NCBI RefSeq assembly: GCF_900187615.1
Contig: NZ_FYDO01000004.1
Span: 62,001-126,000 of the forward strand
Length of the DNA stretch: 64,000 nt
Direction: 5' to 3'
Source of the DNA: Pseudomonas sp. Irchel s3f7
Lineage (GTDB): Bacteria > Pseudomonadota > Gammaproteobacteria > Pseudomonadales > Pseudomonadaceae
Part shown: positions 8,319-17,620 of the stretch, piece after piece
Numbering within the stretch: position 1 is the stretch's first letter
Layout: each line of letters starts with the position of its first letter
Notes under the pieces: generated by a model
Databases searched by the model: none
The model's input: the letters and a program-made list of their open reading frames with translations, nothing else
Told to the model about the DNA's origin: nothing
Program-made: the position numbers and the translations under genes

Positions 8319-9193
8319 CCATGAGCCTCCTCAATAAAGTGCAGCACCGCGCTGGAACGCTCATCGATGCGTGAAATCAGCGACAGTTCGCTGACCATTT
8401 CCGCTTGAACCAGCGGCACGATCCGAATGCCGGGCATGGTCAACCGGGTCATCGTTTCGGGCACGATACTCAAGCCGATACCGGCAGCCACCAACCCGGG
8501 GATGCTCATCAGTGACGGCACATACATGATGTTCTCGGGGTGCAGCTGGTTTTGCCGGCACGCCTGGAGGGTGTGCGAGGTCAGGCCGATGCCGGCACTG
8601 TCCTGCAAAAACACGAATTTCTCGTGGCGCAGCGTCGCCAGTTCACCCGTGAAGCTGTCCGCCAGTTCATGGTTGTCCGGGATCAGCAAAACCAGCCTGG
8701 ATTGACTGAAATGATGGGTGCGCAGACGATCCGGCAGGTGATCCTTGAACACCCGGGCAAAAGCCAGGTCGAGTTTGTGGTCCAGCAACATGTCGAACTG
8801 TGCGCGGATCCCCGCGTCCACCAGCGACACTTTGACTTCCGGGAAAGTACTGAAGTAATGGCGCAGCAATTGCGGCAGGTTGGCCTCGAACAACGCCGAG
8901 TGGTAGCCGATGTTGATCTCGCCAACCTCCCCGCGCCGGGCACGCCGTGCGGCGGCAATCGCCAGTTCGCTGGATTCGATGGACTGCCGCGCATGGGGCA
9001 AAAACGCCTCGCCCGCAGCGGTCAACGCCACTCCTCGATTCTCCCGGCGGAACAGGGCCAGCCCCAGCTCGGACTCAAGTGTGCGCATCAATTGACTCAG
9101 CGCCGGTTGCGCAATACACAGTTGTTCAGCCGCCCGGCTGAAGTGCTGCAAGTCGGCGGCGACAACAAAGGCTTTCAGATGACGCAGTTCCAT
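8309..9193 (-). CDS. LysR family transcriptional regulator
   Basis: The 294-residue protein has an N-terminal winged helix (MELRHLKAFVVAADLQHFSRAAEQL, then QPALSQLMRTLE) and a LysR substrate-binding half. I chose ATG 9193; an in-frame GTG at 9202 is the alternative. It overlaps the following MFS gene by 10 bp and is divergent from the MHS transporter-aroQ-OprD set, with 151 bp between. That spacer contains TTATC (9216-9220) and GATAA (9237-9241), a possible dyad. It could control both units. The inducer may be quinate, shikimate or protocatechuate, by context only. Confidence 0.88.
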   Translation of the reverse strand: MELRHLKAFVVAADLQHFSRAAEQLCIAQPALSQLMRTLESELGLALFRRENRGVALTAAGEAFLPHARQSIESSELAIAAARRARRGEVGEINIGYHSALFEANLPQLLRHYFSTFPEVKVSLVDAGIRAQFDMLLDHKLDLAFARVFKDHLPDRLRTHHFSQSRLVLLIPDNHELADSFTGELATLRHEKFVFLQDSAGIGLTSHTLQACRQNQLHPENIMYVPSLMSIPGLVAAGIGLSIVPETMTRLTMPGIRIVPLVQAEMVSELSLISRIDERSSAVLHFIEEAHGWG

Positions 9194-9344
9194 GAATCCC
9201 ACCCATAAGGCCAGCTTATCTATTTGTCTTGATTTCGATAATTATTCTGTAGAGGGGATGCGCTAATGTCTACTCACTTCGACGTTTCCTGCCCGTGCCT
9301 ATGCTCGAACGGAATCGTATGGGTATCCCGTAACCATAAAAACA

Positions 9345-10715
9345 ATGACGAGCACCTCAATGAGCACAACCAGTCACGAGACTCATGATTCGCGCATGCC
9401 TCGCAAAGCGGTGACCGCCGCGACCGTTGGTACCGCTTTGGAGTGGTTTGACTTCACGCTGTATGGCGCGGTGTCGGCGACCATTCTGCCCAAGCTGTTT
9501 TTCCCGGCCATGGAGCCGACCGCCGGCCTGCTCGCCTCGCTGGCAACGTTTGGCGTTGGCCTGGCCGCCCGTCCATTGGGCGCGATTACGTGTGGTTACC
9601 TCGGTGACAAATTGGGCCGCCGCAATCTGATGCTGGCTACCGTGACCCTGATGGGTCTGGCATCGGTACTCATGGGCCTGTTGCCTACTTATGCTCAGAT
9701 CGGCATTTGGGCACCGATCCTGCTCGTTCTGCTGCGGATCATTCAAGGCTTCGCGCTGGGCGGTGAGTCCACCGGGGCACAACTGATGGCGCTGGAGCAC
9801 GCATCTCCCGACCGACGCGGACGTTATTCCGGCTTGCTCGGCTTGTGTTCGCCCCTCAGTCAGATATTAGCCAACGGCGTATTGATGGGCCTGGCCGCGA
9901 CACTGTCCAGCGAACAATTCGAAAGCTTCGGCTGGCGAATCCCGTTCCTCATGAGTTTCGTACTGGTGGTGGTCGCGATTTTCATCCGCCTGAAAGTCGA
10001 TGAAACCCCAGCCTTCATCGCCTTGAAAAAGACCCCCATCAAGCAGGAAAAAAGTCCGCTCAAATCCGCCGTGGGCAGCCACTACAAAACCATCCTGCGT
10101 TTGATGTTTTTCTTCTGCTCGCCCGCTGCGCTGTTCTATCTGATCGTGATTTTCTCCCTCAGCTACCTGACCAAGCACCTGGGCTTTAGCCAGTCGACGG
10201 GCTTCATGTCGCTGATGGTGGCAAACATGTGTGCAATCTTCGGTGCGCTGGCCGGTGGTTATCTGTCCGACCGTTGGGGCCGCAAAAAGGCGCTGGCATT
10301 TGGTTCGTGCATGACCTTGCTGATCCTGTTCGTCTACTTCCCGATCCTCAACACGCTGAACGTTGCCGCCATCATGGCAATCATGGGGCTGTTCCTGGGC
10401 TTCACCCAGTTTCAAAGCGGTATCCAGCCGGTGGCATTCGCCGAAGCCTTCCCGACCCAGGTCCGCTATTCGGGTTCGGCACTGGCGTACACCGGCGCCA
10501 ACCTGGTGATCGGCGGTCCTATGCCAATGATCGCCGTGTATCTGATGAGCCAGTCGAACAACTCGCCGTGGCCTCTGGTGACGCTGTGCGCCGTGATCAA
10601 CCTGATCTCGCTGGCCATGATTCTTATCGGCCCTGAAACCCGCGGCATCGACCTGAACGCCGTAGCGGCACCTGATGCGGACACGACTGCCGCTCCAGCC
10701 CTTCTTTCCAAATAA
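9345..10715 (+). CDS. MHS family (MFS) symporter, probable aromatic/hydroaromatic acid uptake
   Basis: The 456-residue protein belongs to the metabolite:H+ symporter branch: VGTALEWFDFTLYGAVSATI near residue 28, FGVGLAARPLGAITCGYLGDKLGRR near 70-95 and RIIQGFALGGESTGAQ near 130, with twelve predicted membrane helices. Relatives carry shikimate, protocatechuate, dicarboxylates or osmolytes. The type II dehydroquinase gene follows 15 bp downstream and an OprD porin gene comes after that, so quinate or shikimate is the best substrate guess. The ATG at 9345 has no strong ribosome site; MSTTSHETH, five codons later, is a possible alternative start. Confidence 0.85.
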   Translation: MTSTSMSTTSHETHDSRMPRKAVTAATVGTALEWFDFTLYGAVSATILPKLFFPAMEPTAGLLASLATFGVGLAARPLGAITCGYLGDKLGRRNLMLATVTLMGLASVLMGLLPTYAQIGIWAPILLVLLRIIQGFALGGESTGAQLMALEHASPDRRGRYSGLLGLCSPLSQILANGVLMGLAATLSSEQFESFGWRIPFLMSFVLVVVAIFIRLKVDETPAFIALKKTPIKQEKSPLKSAVGSHYKTILRLMFFFCSPAALFYLIVIFSLSYLTKHLGFSQSTGFMSLMVANMCAIFGALAGGYLSDRWGRKKALAFGSCMTLLILFVYFPILNTLNVAAIMAIMGLFLGFTQFQSGIQPVAFAEAFPTQVRYSGSALAYTGANLVIGGPMPMIAVYLMSQSNNSPWPLVTLCAVINLISLAMILIGPETRGIDLNAVAAPDADTTAAPALLSK

Positions 10716-10730
10716 CGCAGCAGGACGACC

Positions 10731-11186
10731 ATGAACCGCACCGTCTTCATCCTTAACGGCCCTAACTTGAACCTGCTGGGTCGTCGTGAGCCGCACATCT
10801 ATGGCCACACCACACTCGATCAGATTCGTCAAAGCAGTGAACGGCTGGCCGAGGAACTTGACCTGGTCTGCGACTTTCGCCAGACCAACCACGAAGGCGT
10901 GATGGTCGACTGGATTCAAGAAGCCTTCGAGCAAGGCGCAGCCTTGATCATCAACCCGGCCGGCCTGTCGTTTCATTCGATTCCTGTGCTCGATGCCCTG
11001 AAGCTGCTCAGCGCACCGCTGATTGAACTGCATCTGTCGAACATCCATGCACGGGATGAACTGCACCGCCACTCCATCATGTCCGGCGCGGTCAATGCGG
11101 TGATCTGCGGTATGGGGGCCGACGGCTATCCGCTGGCAATCAGGGCCATTGACGACCTGCTGCGTCGTCAGGTGGCCAACAGCTAA
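10731..11186 (+). CDS. aroQ: Type II 3-dehydroquinate dehydratase (catabolic context)
   Basis: The 151-residue enzyme interconverts 3-dehydroquinate and 3-dehydroshikimate. The motif GPNLNLLGRREPHIYG carries the active-site arginine and tyrosine, IINPAG the asparagine, and ELHLSNIH the histidine; the C-terminal ICGMGADGY segment is also typical. The usual THTS after NPG/A is replaced by SFHS, so a substrate-contacting residue differs from most family members. Placement after an MHS transporter and near pcaHG suggests that it works in quinate/shikimate breakdown toward protocatechuate rather than in chorismate synthesis. A CAGGA ribosome site precedes ATG 10731. Confidence 0.9.
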   Translation: MNRTVFILNGPNLNLLGRREPHIYGHTTLDQIRQSSERLAEELDLVCDFRQTNHEGVMVDWIQEAFEQGAALIINPAGLSFHSIPVLDALKLLSAPLIELHLSNIHARDELHRHSIMSGAVNAVICGMGADGYPLAIRAIDDLLRRQVANS

Positions 11187-11212
11187 CACCCCTCTTCGCC
11201 AAACGCTTACAC

Positions 11213-11246
11213 GGCGGTCTCTCGGCAGATGGTTGCCAGAGCCGCC
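11213..11246. other. Stem-loop between aroQ and the OprD gene
   Basis: GGCGG, CTCT and GGCA (11213-11227, with single-base bulges) pair with TGCC, AGAG and CCGCC (11234-11246) around the loop gatggt, giving 13 pairs. It begins 27 bp after the aroQ stop and 70 bp before the porin start. No T-run follows, so an attenuator or RNA-processing site is as likely as a terminator. Confidence 0.5.
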
Positions 11247-11316
11247 TGCGCCTGAAATTCAGTCGCACGCTGCAAAAACCGCCAAAAAAATAATAATTCA
11301 CTGCGAGAGAATCCTC

Positions 11317-12612
11317 ATGCATCACTCTGTTTTTCGCCGTAACGTGCCCGCACATTACGCATTGATCGGCCTGACACTGGCACTCGGTGCAGGCGTGGCG
11401 ACTGCGGCTCATGCCGATGAAAATAGCGGTTTCATCGAGGGTGCAACCAGCACGCTCAACCTGCGCAACGCGTACATCAATCGCAACTTCGTCAACCCCG
11501 CCTATCCGCGTCCAGCCGCACCACAGAACAAAGCTGAGGAGTGGACGCAAAACTTTATTCTCGATGCCCGCTCCGGCTATACCCAAGGTCCGATAGGGTT
11601 CGGCGTGGACGTCCTGGGACTTTATTCGCAAAAACTCGACGGCGGTAAAGGCACCACGGGCACGCAACTGTTGCCTGTCCACGACGATGGACGCCCTGCT
11701 GACAATTTCGGACGCTTGGGTGTTGCGGCCAAAGCCAAGGTTTCAAAGACAGTGGTGAAAGTCGGCGAGTGGGTCAGTACCCTGCCAATCCTGCGTTCGG
11801 ATGACGGTCGGTCGCTGCCGCAGACCTTTCAAGGTGCGCAGATCACTTCCCAGGAGATCGGCGGGCTGACGCTGTATGGCGGTCAAATCCGACAAAACAG
11901 CCCGCGCAACGACGCCAGCATGGAAGACATGGCGATGAACGGCAAAGCGGCGTTCACTTCCGACCGATTCAACTTCGGTGGCGGTGAATACACGTTCAAC
12001 GAAAAGCGCACTACGGTTGGGCTCTGGTACGACGAACTTCAAGACATCTACCAACAACAGTACTTCAGCCTCAATCACAGCCAACCGGTGGGCGATTGGA
12101 CGCTAGGCGCCAACATGGGCTACTTCGTTGGCAAGGAAGACGGTGCCAGCCTGGCCGGCGATATGGACAACAAGACCGCTTTCGGCCTGTTCTCCGCAAA
12201 ACTGGGCGGCAACACGTTTTACGTCGGCTTGCAAAAGCTCACCGGCGATACCGCGTGGATGCGGGTCAACGGTGCCAGTGGCGGGACCTTGGCGAACGAC
12301 AGCTACAACTCCAGCTTCGATAACGCGCAGGAACGTTCCTGGCAGGTTCGTCACGACTTCAACTTCGCAACCGTCGGCGTTCCTGGCCTGACGCTGATGA
12401 ACCGTTACTTGAGCGGTGACAACGTGCACACCGGCGCTATCACTGATGGCAAGGAATGGGGCCGCGAATCTGAATTGGCTTATGTGATTCAGTCTGGCGT
12501 CCTGAAAAACCTGAGCGTCAAATGGCGCAACTCAAGCATTCGCAGAGACTACAGCACCAACGAATTTGACGAAAACCGGCTCTTTATCAACTACCCGATT
12601 TCGTTGCTGTAG
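11317..12612 (+). CDS. OprD family outer-membrane porin
   Basis: The 431-residue protein starts at ATG 11317, where a signal peptide ends in ATAAHA before DENSGFIEGATSTLNLRNAYINR, the typical OprD N-terminal strand. Next come RSGYTQGPIGFGVDVLG and the family C-terminal pattern, with an RDYSTNEFDENRLFINYPISLL ending that supplies the final beta-strand for outer-membrane insertion. OprD porins form 18-strand channels selective for amino acids or aromatic acids. Position after the MHS transporter and aroQ suggests that it brings the same substrate across the outer membrane. The frame is open further upstream, but only this start gives a signal peptide. Confidence 0.93.
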   Translation: MHHSVFRRNVPAHYALIGLTLALGAGVATAAHADENSGFIEGATSTLNLRNAYINRNFVNPAYPRPAAPQNKAEEWTQNFILDARSGYTQGPIGFGVDVLGLYSQKLDGGKGTTGTQLLPVHDDGRPADNFGRLGVAAKAKVSKTVVKVGEWVSTLPILRSDDGRSLPQTFQGAQITSQEIGGLTLYGGQIRQNSPRNDASMEDMAMNGKAAFTSDRFNFGGGEYTFNEKRTTVGLWYDELQDIYQQQYFSLNHSQPVGDWTLGANMGYFVGKEDGASLAGDMDNKTAFGLFSAKLGGNTFYVGLQKLTGDTAWMRVNGASGGTLANDSYNSSFDNAQERSWQVRHDFNFATVGVPGLTLMNRYLSGDNVHTGAITDGKEWGRESELAYVIQSGVLKNLSVKWRNSSIRRDYSTNEFDENRLFINYPISLL

Positions 12613-13037
12613 TGCGACTCGCATAAACACGCTGCGACCCTCCAAGTGGATGTGAATGAGACCAGGTTGATCTGAAAGCGGGGACTTAGACGATTTTCTT
12701 TGTCGAGTCCCCATTCACCGTCCGACTATCATCGGCCGAAAACGGCCTGCCACGTTCGCTATAGGCAGCAACTGCCAATAGCGGACGCTCCCCGCTCATG
12801 CGCCCGCCTATACACCGATTTACGGATGATCTGGAACAGGTGTGGTCGTGATGTCGAACGCTTTGTGAAGATCGAGTTCTGACAAACTTCGGCGAAATGT
12901 TCCCGAGTGCCAGTGACCGCCACCAGATACTTTGGGAAACCCCGAAACGCCTGTTCGGCTTTACCGCCTGACCTGAAAAATCACCGATCACTCAGAACGG
13001 CTCACGCTCTCGCGAGGCCACCACCGTTATCCCAACA
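12613..13037. other. Intergenic region with one hairpin, no gene
   Basis: This is 425 bp between the OprD stop and the porin remnant. It contains GGGGACT (12680-12686) pairing with AGTCCCC (12706-12712), a likely transcription stop for the OprD operon although without a T-run. The rest has short random frames only. The porin remnant begins abruptly near 13030, so this region probably includes a deletion junction. Confidence 0.5.
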
Positions 13038-13531
13038 GTGCGTGCTTTCATCCAGACACCCCGCGGCCGCCTGATCTCCACTGATGGTCAGTTCAAGCAG
13101 CAGCACTCGCTCAATGGCTGGCACAAATTCAATGAACAGTGGTCGATGGGCGGTGAAATGGTCTACGGCCATCAATCGGGCGACGGCAAGGCGTCGACCG
13201 TGGACATCGTCACCAGCCCTGGTTTTGACGGCGCGCACTGGTGGGGGCCAACGTCGCGTTGACTTACCAGCAACGCAAGGACTTGTCGTTTTCGGTGCGG
13301 GCCGAGCATTTCGACGACCCGGACGGCTACGTGCTGTTCCCCTCTTCCACCGCACGCGGCGCCTTCAATGCGCTGACCACGGGGCTGCGCTACGATTTCA
13401 ACAAGTACCTGACCCTGCGCCCGGAACTGCGCTACGACTGGTTCGATGGCCGCGATGACGCGCGTCCTTTCGGCCAGGGTGATGCACGAAATCAACTGAC
13501 CGGGACTGTGGAAGCACTGGTGTATTTTTGA
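13038..13531 (+). pseudogene. Truncated, frameshifted outer-membrane porin (BBP2/OmpL-like)
   Basis: Two frames together give the C-terminal third of a beta-barrel porin. The first reads RAFIQTPRGRLISTDGQFKQ to GFDGAHWWG; the second continues with ANVALTYQQRKDLSFSVRAE and ends in EALVYF at 13531. The switch between frames is near 13245, where one base has been lost or gained. The signal peptide and about two thirds of the barrel are missing upstream. The ending, with LRPELRYDW and a terminal aromatic residue, is typical of putative porin-2 (BBP2) proteins. A 14-bp hairpin follows at 13573-13608. Confidence 0.72.
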
Positions 13532-13572
13532 GGTCAGCAGCCTCGGAGAAAAGCTCAGCGGCAGAAAGGCTA

Positions 13573-13608
13573 CTCGAGGCCGACGGCGAACTCACCGTCG
13601 GCCTCGAG
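13573..13608. terminator. Strong 14-bp hairpin between convergent porin remnant and OprD gene
   Basis: CTCGAGGCCGACGG (13573-13586) and its exact reverse complement (13595-13608) enclose the 8-nt loop cgaactca. It lies 41 bp after the remnant stop and 65 bp before the end of the convergent OprD gene. The GC-rich stem without a T-run is common for Pseudomonas terminators. Confidence 0.65.
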
Positions 13609-13673
13609 CGGGGTAACTGCAGGTGTCATTGCAACTACCTGACGGAAAATCGACGATCCAAACTACGACCCGG

Positions 13674-15017
13674 TTACAGGATTTTAAAGGGAACGTTGAT
13701 AATCAAACGGAACTCTTCGATATTGTTTTCCAGTTGCAATGGGCTGGACCGGTGCCAGACATAACCGCTCATCACACTCGCCCCTTTGAAACTACCGGAC
13801 TGCAAGGTGTAGCTGGCCAGCGTGCCGACTTCATACTCGTTTTCGTCATCCTGTTTTTTAAAGTCGGCGTACATGCCGTTTGAGCCACCATTGTAGTGGG
13901 TGGCATCGATACCCCAGCCCTTGATGTACCACACCGAGGTCTTCAAGCCTGGCAGGCCGTAAGCGGCAAAGTCGGTCATGTAATTGATCTGGTACGACTT
14001 TTCGTTTGGCCCGTTATAGTTCGAGAGCGCGACGTTAGGCAGGTTGATTGCATTCGACTCACCGACAAAATCGAAGAATTCGTCGCCATCGATTTTCTGC
14101 AGGCCAAACTTCAGCGTATGGTTTTTCCAGGTCGGTGCCACGCTCAGGCCGTAGGCCTGCTGATCGATGTAGCCGCCCTTTTCGGCACCACTGGACTGGG
14201 TGTTATAGACATCCAGCTGCATGTCGGTACTGATCGGGCCCCACTGGTATTTCTTGCCCAGGCCAAAGTACTCACGGTCCCAGATATCGTCGAAGCGCGA
14301 CAGGTAGGCACTGGTGCGCCATCCGCTTTGGGTCACGAAATCTGCACCACCGTAGGCGATGAAGTCGCCGGTGACGTGCCGGTACGTATAGGTCGGCGTC
14401 AGATCCTGAGTGCCCGCGCCAGTCCTGGGGGATGCCCTGTCGAAGAACCCGGACTTGATCGTCAGGCCGTCGATATCACGGCTTTCCAGCGAAACACCGT
14501 CGAAGGAAGCGGGCAGAGTCCGGGTGTCTGCGTAACCCATGACCGGCGTTCTGGACATCTGCTGCCGACCCACTTTCAGCGTTGTCTGCGCGAGCTTTAC
14601 CTTCAACGCCGCCACGCCGATTTTGCTCCAGTCGTCGACCACATTGCCGTCCTTGTCCACCAGCACGCGATTGCTGCCGCCAGCCGTTGTCAGCTGGCTG
14701 CGCTCCAGCGCCACTGCCGAATAGGTTGAGACGTCGAGACCGAAACCCAGGGGGCCTTGAGTGAAACCGGATATGTAATCAAGCTTGAACCCCTGCACCC
14801 AGGCAGTACGGTCTCGCACCGCACGAGGGCCATCATTGGTCTGTGCGCGGAAGTGCACAGCCTTGCTGCCGATTTCATGGGAATACCACTGACGCGTATT
14901 GAGCGTCAGTGTGCTGTCTTCGACAAACCCATGTTCCTCTGCAAAAACCGGCGACGCTGAAATAGCGGCCGCGAGCATACCCGCCGACCATACTGGAAGC
15001 TTTTCTGTGCGGTACAT
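13674..15017 (-). CDS. OprD family outer-membrane porin
   Basis: The 447-residue protein has a signal peptide ending in ASPVFA, followed by EEHGFVEDSTLTLNTRQWY, the OprD entry strand. ISGFTQGPLGFGLDVSTYSAV and the final EEFRLIINVPFKIL strand are family hallmarks. It is related to but distinct from the OprD protein at 11317-12612. It is the last gene of a minus-strand set (amidotransferase-like hydrolase, M14-like hydrolase, MHS transporter), 141 bp after the transporter, and should admit that pathway's substrate through the outer membrane. Confidence 0.92.
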   Translation of the reverse strand: MYRTEKLPVWSAGMLAAAISASPVFAEEHGFVEDSTLTLNTRQWYSHEIGSKAVHFRAQTNDGPRAVRDRTAWVQGFKLDYISGFTQGPLGFGLDVSTYSAVALERSQLTTAGGSNRVLVDKDGNVVDDWSKIGVAALKVKLAQTTLKVGRQQMSRTPVMGYADTRTLPASFDGVSLESRDIDGLTIKSGFFDRASPRTGAGTQDLTPTYTYRHVTGDFIAYGGADFVTQSGWRTSAYLSRFDDIWDREYFGLGKKYQWGPISTDMQLDVYNTQSSGAEKGGYIDQQAYGLSVAPTWKNHTLKFGLQKIDGDEFFDFVGESNAINLPNVALSNYNGPNEKSYQINYMTDFAAYGLPGLKTSVWYIKGWGIDATHYNGGSNGMYADFKKQDDENEYEVGTLASYTLQSGSFKGASVMSGYVWHRSSPLQLENNIEEFRLIINVPFKIL

Positions 15018-15158
15018 TGACTTTGCCTATAGCGGAGTTATTGGCAGACGAACGTCTGAAATTATTGTTGTTGTTTTATCGCGAGGTCGAAGGCGCTTTA
15101 TCTGCGCACTCCAACCTTCTGCTTCGCATAAATGCAATATTGCACGGGGTGCCAGCGG

Positions 15159-16481
15159 TTATTCCTGAACGTTGGTGTCACGTGATTCAGGCAGCATCCG
15201 CATGGCAATAAGGCTAACGATGCTGATACCGACCAGGTACCAGGCGGGGGCCATGGGGCTGCCGGTTACAGCAATCAGCCAGGTGACGATGAACTGGGTA
15301 CTGCCACCAAAAATCGCGGCACCAAAGGCATAGGTAATTGACAGGCCGGTGCTGCGCACAGCGATCGGCAACAGCTCCGGTACCTGGACGATACCCGCCG
15401 CGCCAAACATGGCCGTCAGGGCTGCAAGTACCGCATTGACGGTCAGCAGCGTGACCAGACTGGGTGACCCCGTGAGCCACAGGAACAGTGGGACGATCAG
15501 CAAGGTCAGCGCGACCCGAGGTAAAATGTTGGTCAGGCGCCGTCCGTAACGATCACTCAGATGCCCGCCAATCAGGGAAAAGACAAAGGTGACGATCCCG
15601 CCGATCAGCACACTGCTTTGCGCGACCGCTGCCGGCAGCTTCAGCACCTGTACCGCGTAGCTCACCATGTAGTTGCCGATCTGCGATGCGACCGCGATCG
15701 AGGCGAACAACATCATGCCCAGGATCAGAATCTTTTTGTGGTTGCGCAGCACTTCGCCGACTATCGCGCTACCGCTGCGTTCATCGGTGCCCTCGTGGGT
15801 CTCGGGCAGGGACTTGCGCATGTACACCACCAGAGGAATCAGCACCAGGCTCAGCAGGAACGGAATCCGCCAGCCCCAACTGGCCAGTTGCTCAGTGCTC
15901 AGACTCAGGGACAGCACCACCCCGAGCATGCCGCCAACGGCAACGGCCAAGCCTTGGCTGGCGACTTGCCAACTGGCGTAGAAGCCACGGCGGCCGGGAG
16001 GTGCAGCTTCAATCAGCAACGAGGTGGCAGGACCCAGTTCACCGCCCAGGGCCAGGCCCTGCAGCAGGCGGCAAAAAACCACGAAGATGGGGGCCGCGAT
16101 ACCAATTGACTCGTAGCTCGGCGTGATGGCCACGCCCAGCGTGCCAAGGGTGATCAGGGCCGCGGTCAGGATCATTGCCGGTTTGCGCCCGGCCTTGTCG
16201 GCAAAGGTGCCGATCAACACACCGCCCAGTGGCCGCGCGAGAAAGCCGACGCCAAAGGTCGCTGCCGCGGCCATCAGGCTGCCGTACTCGCCTGATACCG
16301 GAAAAAAGGCTTTGCCGATGTAGATGGCGAAATACGCGTAGATGACAAAGTCATAGAACTCGAGCGCATTACCTGCCACCGCGGCGGCGACTGATTTCTT
16401 GCTGATGGTGGGGTGTGGAATTGCCCCTTCAGGGCTTTCCTCACTTGGGTTTTCAGTGATCGACATTGTCGAGTAGTTCAT
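15159..16481 (-). CDS. MHS family (MFS) symporter, citrate/tricarballylate-like
   Basis: The 440-residue inner-membrane protein has MHS hallmarks: AGNALEFYDFVIYAYFAIYI near residue 36, FGVGFLARPLGGVLIGTFADKAGRKP near 72-98 and RLLQGLALGGELGPAT near 137. It resembles citrate and tricarballylate proton symporters more than shikimate carriers. It lies 65 bp after the M14-like hydrolase gene in the same direction, and that gap carries a 12-bp sequence also found before the operon's first gene. A second possible start is the ATG five codons in (16466). The substrate is probably an organic acid or an acylated or gamma-glutamyl amino acid handled by the two hydrolases. Confidence 0.85.
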   Translation of the reverse strand: MNYSTMSITENPSEESPEGAIPHPTISKKSVAAAVAGNALEFYDFVIYAYFAIYIGKAFFPVSGEYGSLMAAAATFGVGFLARPLGGVLIGTFADKAGRKPAMILTAALITLGTLGVAITPSYESIGIAAPIFVVFCRLLQGLALGGELGPATSLLIEAAPPGRRGFYASWQVASQGLAVAVGGMLGVVLSLSLSTEQLASWGWRIPFLLSLVLIPLVVYMRKSLPETHEGTDERSGSAIVGEVLRNHKKILILGMMLFASIAVASQIGNYMVSYAVQVLKLPAAVAQSSVLIGGIVTFVFSLIGGHLSDRYGRRLTNILPRVALTLLIVPLFLWLTGSPSLVTLLTVNAVLAALTAMFGAAGIVQVPELLPIAVRSTGLSITYAFGAAIFGGSTQFIVTWLIAVTGSPMAPAWYLVGISIVSLIAMRMLPESRDTNVQE

Positions 16482-16493
16482 GGATCAAGATCT

Positions 16494-16522
16494 CTGTATT
16501 TATTAGAATTTATCTTAAACAG
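16494..16522. promoter_or_regulatory. Candidate operator shared with 18503-18528
   Basis: ATTAGAATTTAT (16502-16513) lies 21 bp before the MHS transporter start and is flanked by CTGT and ACAG. The exact reverse complement occurs at 18509-18520 in the divergent LysR/hydrolase promoter. Two copies in control regions of one operon suggest a regulator binding site, probably of the LysR protein at 18550. Confidence 0.45.
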
Positions 16523-16546
16523 GTCCCTGTTTTCCGAGGTATGCCC

Positions 16547-17620
16547 TTACCAGTTTTCCAGTCCTTGCAGTGCCTGAGCCACGACATGGCTGGCTTGCGT
16601 CCAAACGGGTGTTTTCCAGTCCGCGTGGTTGGGGTAGAACAAATCCTTGAGTCGCTGGGTGATCTCGCTGCTTTGCGCCGTGTTCTGCTTGCCGTGGCGG
16701 AAAACCCAGTGGTCGGCCCGCAGCGTCGTGATCACTTTCTCGATCGGGTACGTGCCGAACTCCAGGCAAATGCCAATGTGTTTGGCCGACGGGCATTCCT
16801 GCGAAATGGCCACCTGAATCGGGCCGCTCATCGGCACGCTGGTAGAGCTGCCGGCATGTACATCGGTGATCTCACCCCACCAATTCCTGGCTGTCTCCAG
16901 GGTGCAGATGTCACGGGTGGCGAAGATTTTTTCCCCGTAGCCGTAGGGGCCAAGTCCAGTATGGACGTCGACAGAAGCGATGACCGTAGCGTTTGCGGCA
17001 TAGGTACGCAGGATCTGCCGGAACGTGGTGTTGCTCCAGGTCGGCGTCTGTCCACCAAAGAACATGCCGTCCGGGTAGTGGTATTGGCCCAGGGAAATGG
17101 CGCACTGGAACTTCTTGTCACCATGGGTCATTCGGTATTGCTGCAATACCTGATCATCCTTGGGGGGCCATTGCGCAGGCAGCAGTGCCTCATGGATTTC
17201 GTGATAACCCTCGTTTTGAGGGAGCGGACCGTCGAACTGAATGAAGTTACGGTTCAGGTCGACGTTTTCCTGGGTCACTCGCCGCAGGTGGGAAAAGCCG
17301 TGCGGGTTGATCGCGTGAACATAGAGAATCGCCGTATCGTCCGGCTTCGGCGTATCGAGCCGCAGCGTGCCTGTCTGCACGGCCGAACCAGGAAAGCCTT
17401 CCACGCCATGCACGCCGCTGAGCACGATCAGCACTTTGGAAGCGTCCCTCGGACCGTCGAACACGACATCCGTTGCCAGCGTTTCGTCATTGGCACCTTT
17501 GAGATTCAGCTCATAGCTGTCGATCGACAGCCCTCGCTGGTGGGCAGCCGCAAAAAACTTTTCGCGTGCTTGTGCATACGAATCACTGAAAAGATCGTCG
17601 ATGTGTTCTGCGTTCATCAT
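16547..17620 (-). CDS. DUF2817 M14-like zinc hydrolase
   Basis: The 357-residue protein matches DUF2817, a branch of the M14/succinylglutamate-desuccinylase fold. Zinc ligands can be placed in GVHGVEGF (His71, Glu74), with a third probably in SVDVHTGLGPYG near 210; ENVDLNRNF carries the usual substrate-binding Asn-Arg. No signal peptide is present, so it should act in the cytoplasm. Relatives release acyl or aminoacyl groups from amino-acid conjugates. Its start overlaps the stop of the upstream amidotransferase-like gene by 4 bp, showing tight coupling. Two hydrolases of different amide types in one operon suggest stepwise breakdown of a conjugated amino compound. Confidence 0.82.
   Translation of the reverse strand: MMNAEHIDDLFSDSYAQAREKFFAAAHQRGLSIDSYELNLKGANDETLATDVVFDGPRDASKVLIVLSGVHGVEGFPGSAVQTGTLRLDTPKPDDTAILYVHAINPHGFSHLRRVTQENVDLNRNFIQFDGPLPQNEGYHEIHEALLPAQWPPKDDQVLQQYRMTHGDKKFQCAISLGQYHYPDGMFFGGQTPTWSNTTFRQILRTYAANATVIASVDVHTGLGPYGYGEKIFATRDICTLETARNWWGEITDVHAGSSTSVPMSGPIQVAISQECPSAKHIGICLEFGTYPIEKVITTLRADHWVFRHGKQNTAQSSEITQRLKDLFYPNHADWKTPVWTQASHVVAQALQGLENW

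Noticed and set aside
12700-13000. Short frames between the OprD gene and the porin remnant
   Set aside because: None reads as part of the missing porin and none has a start signal.
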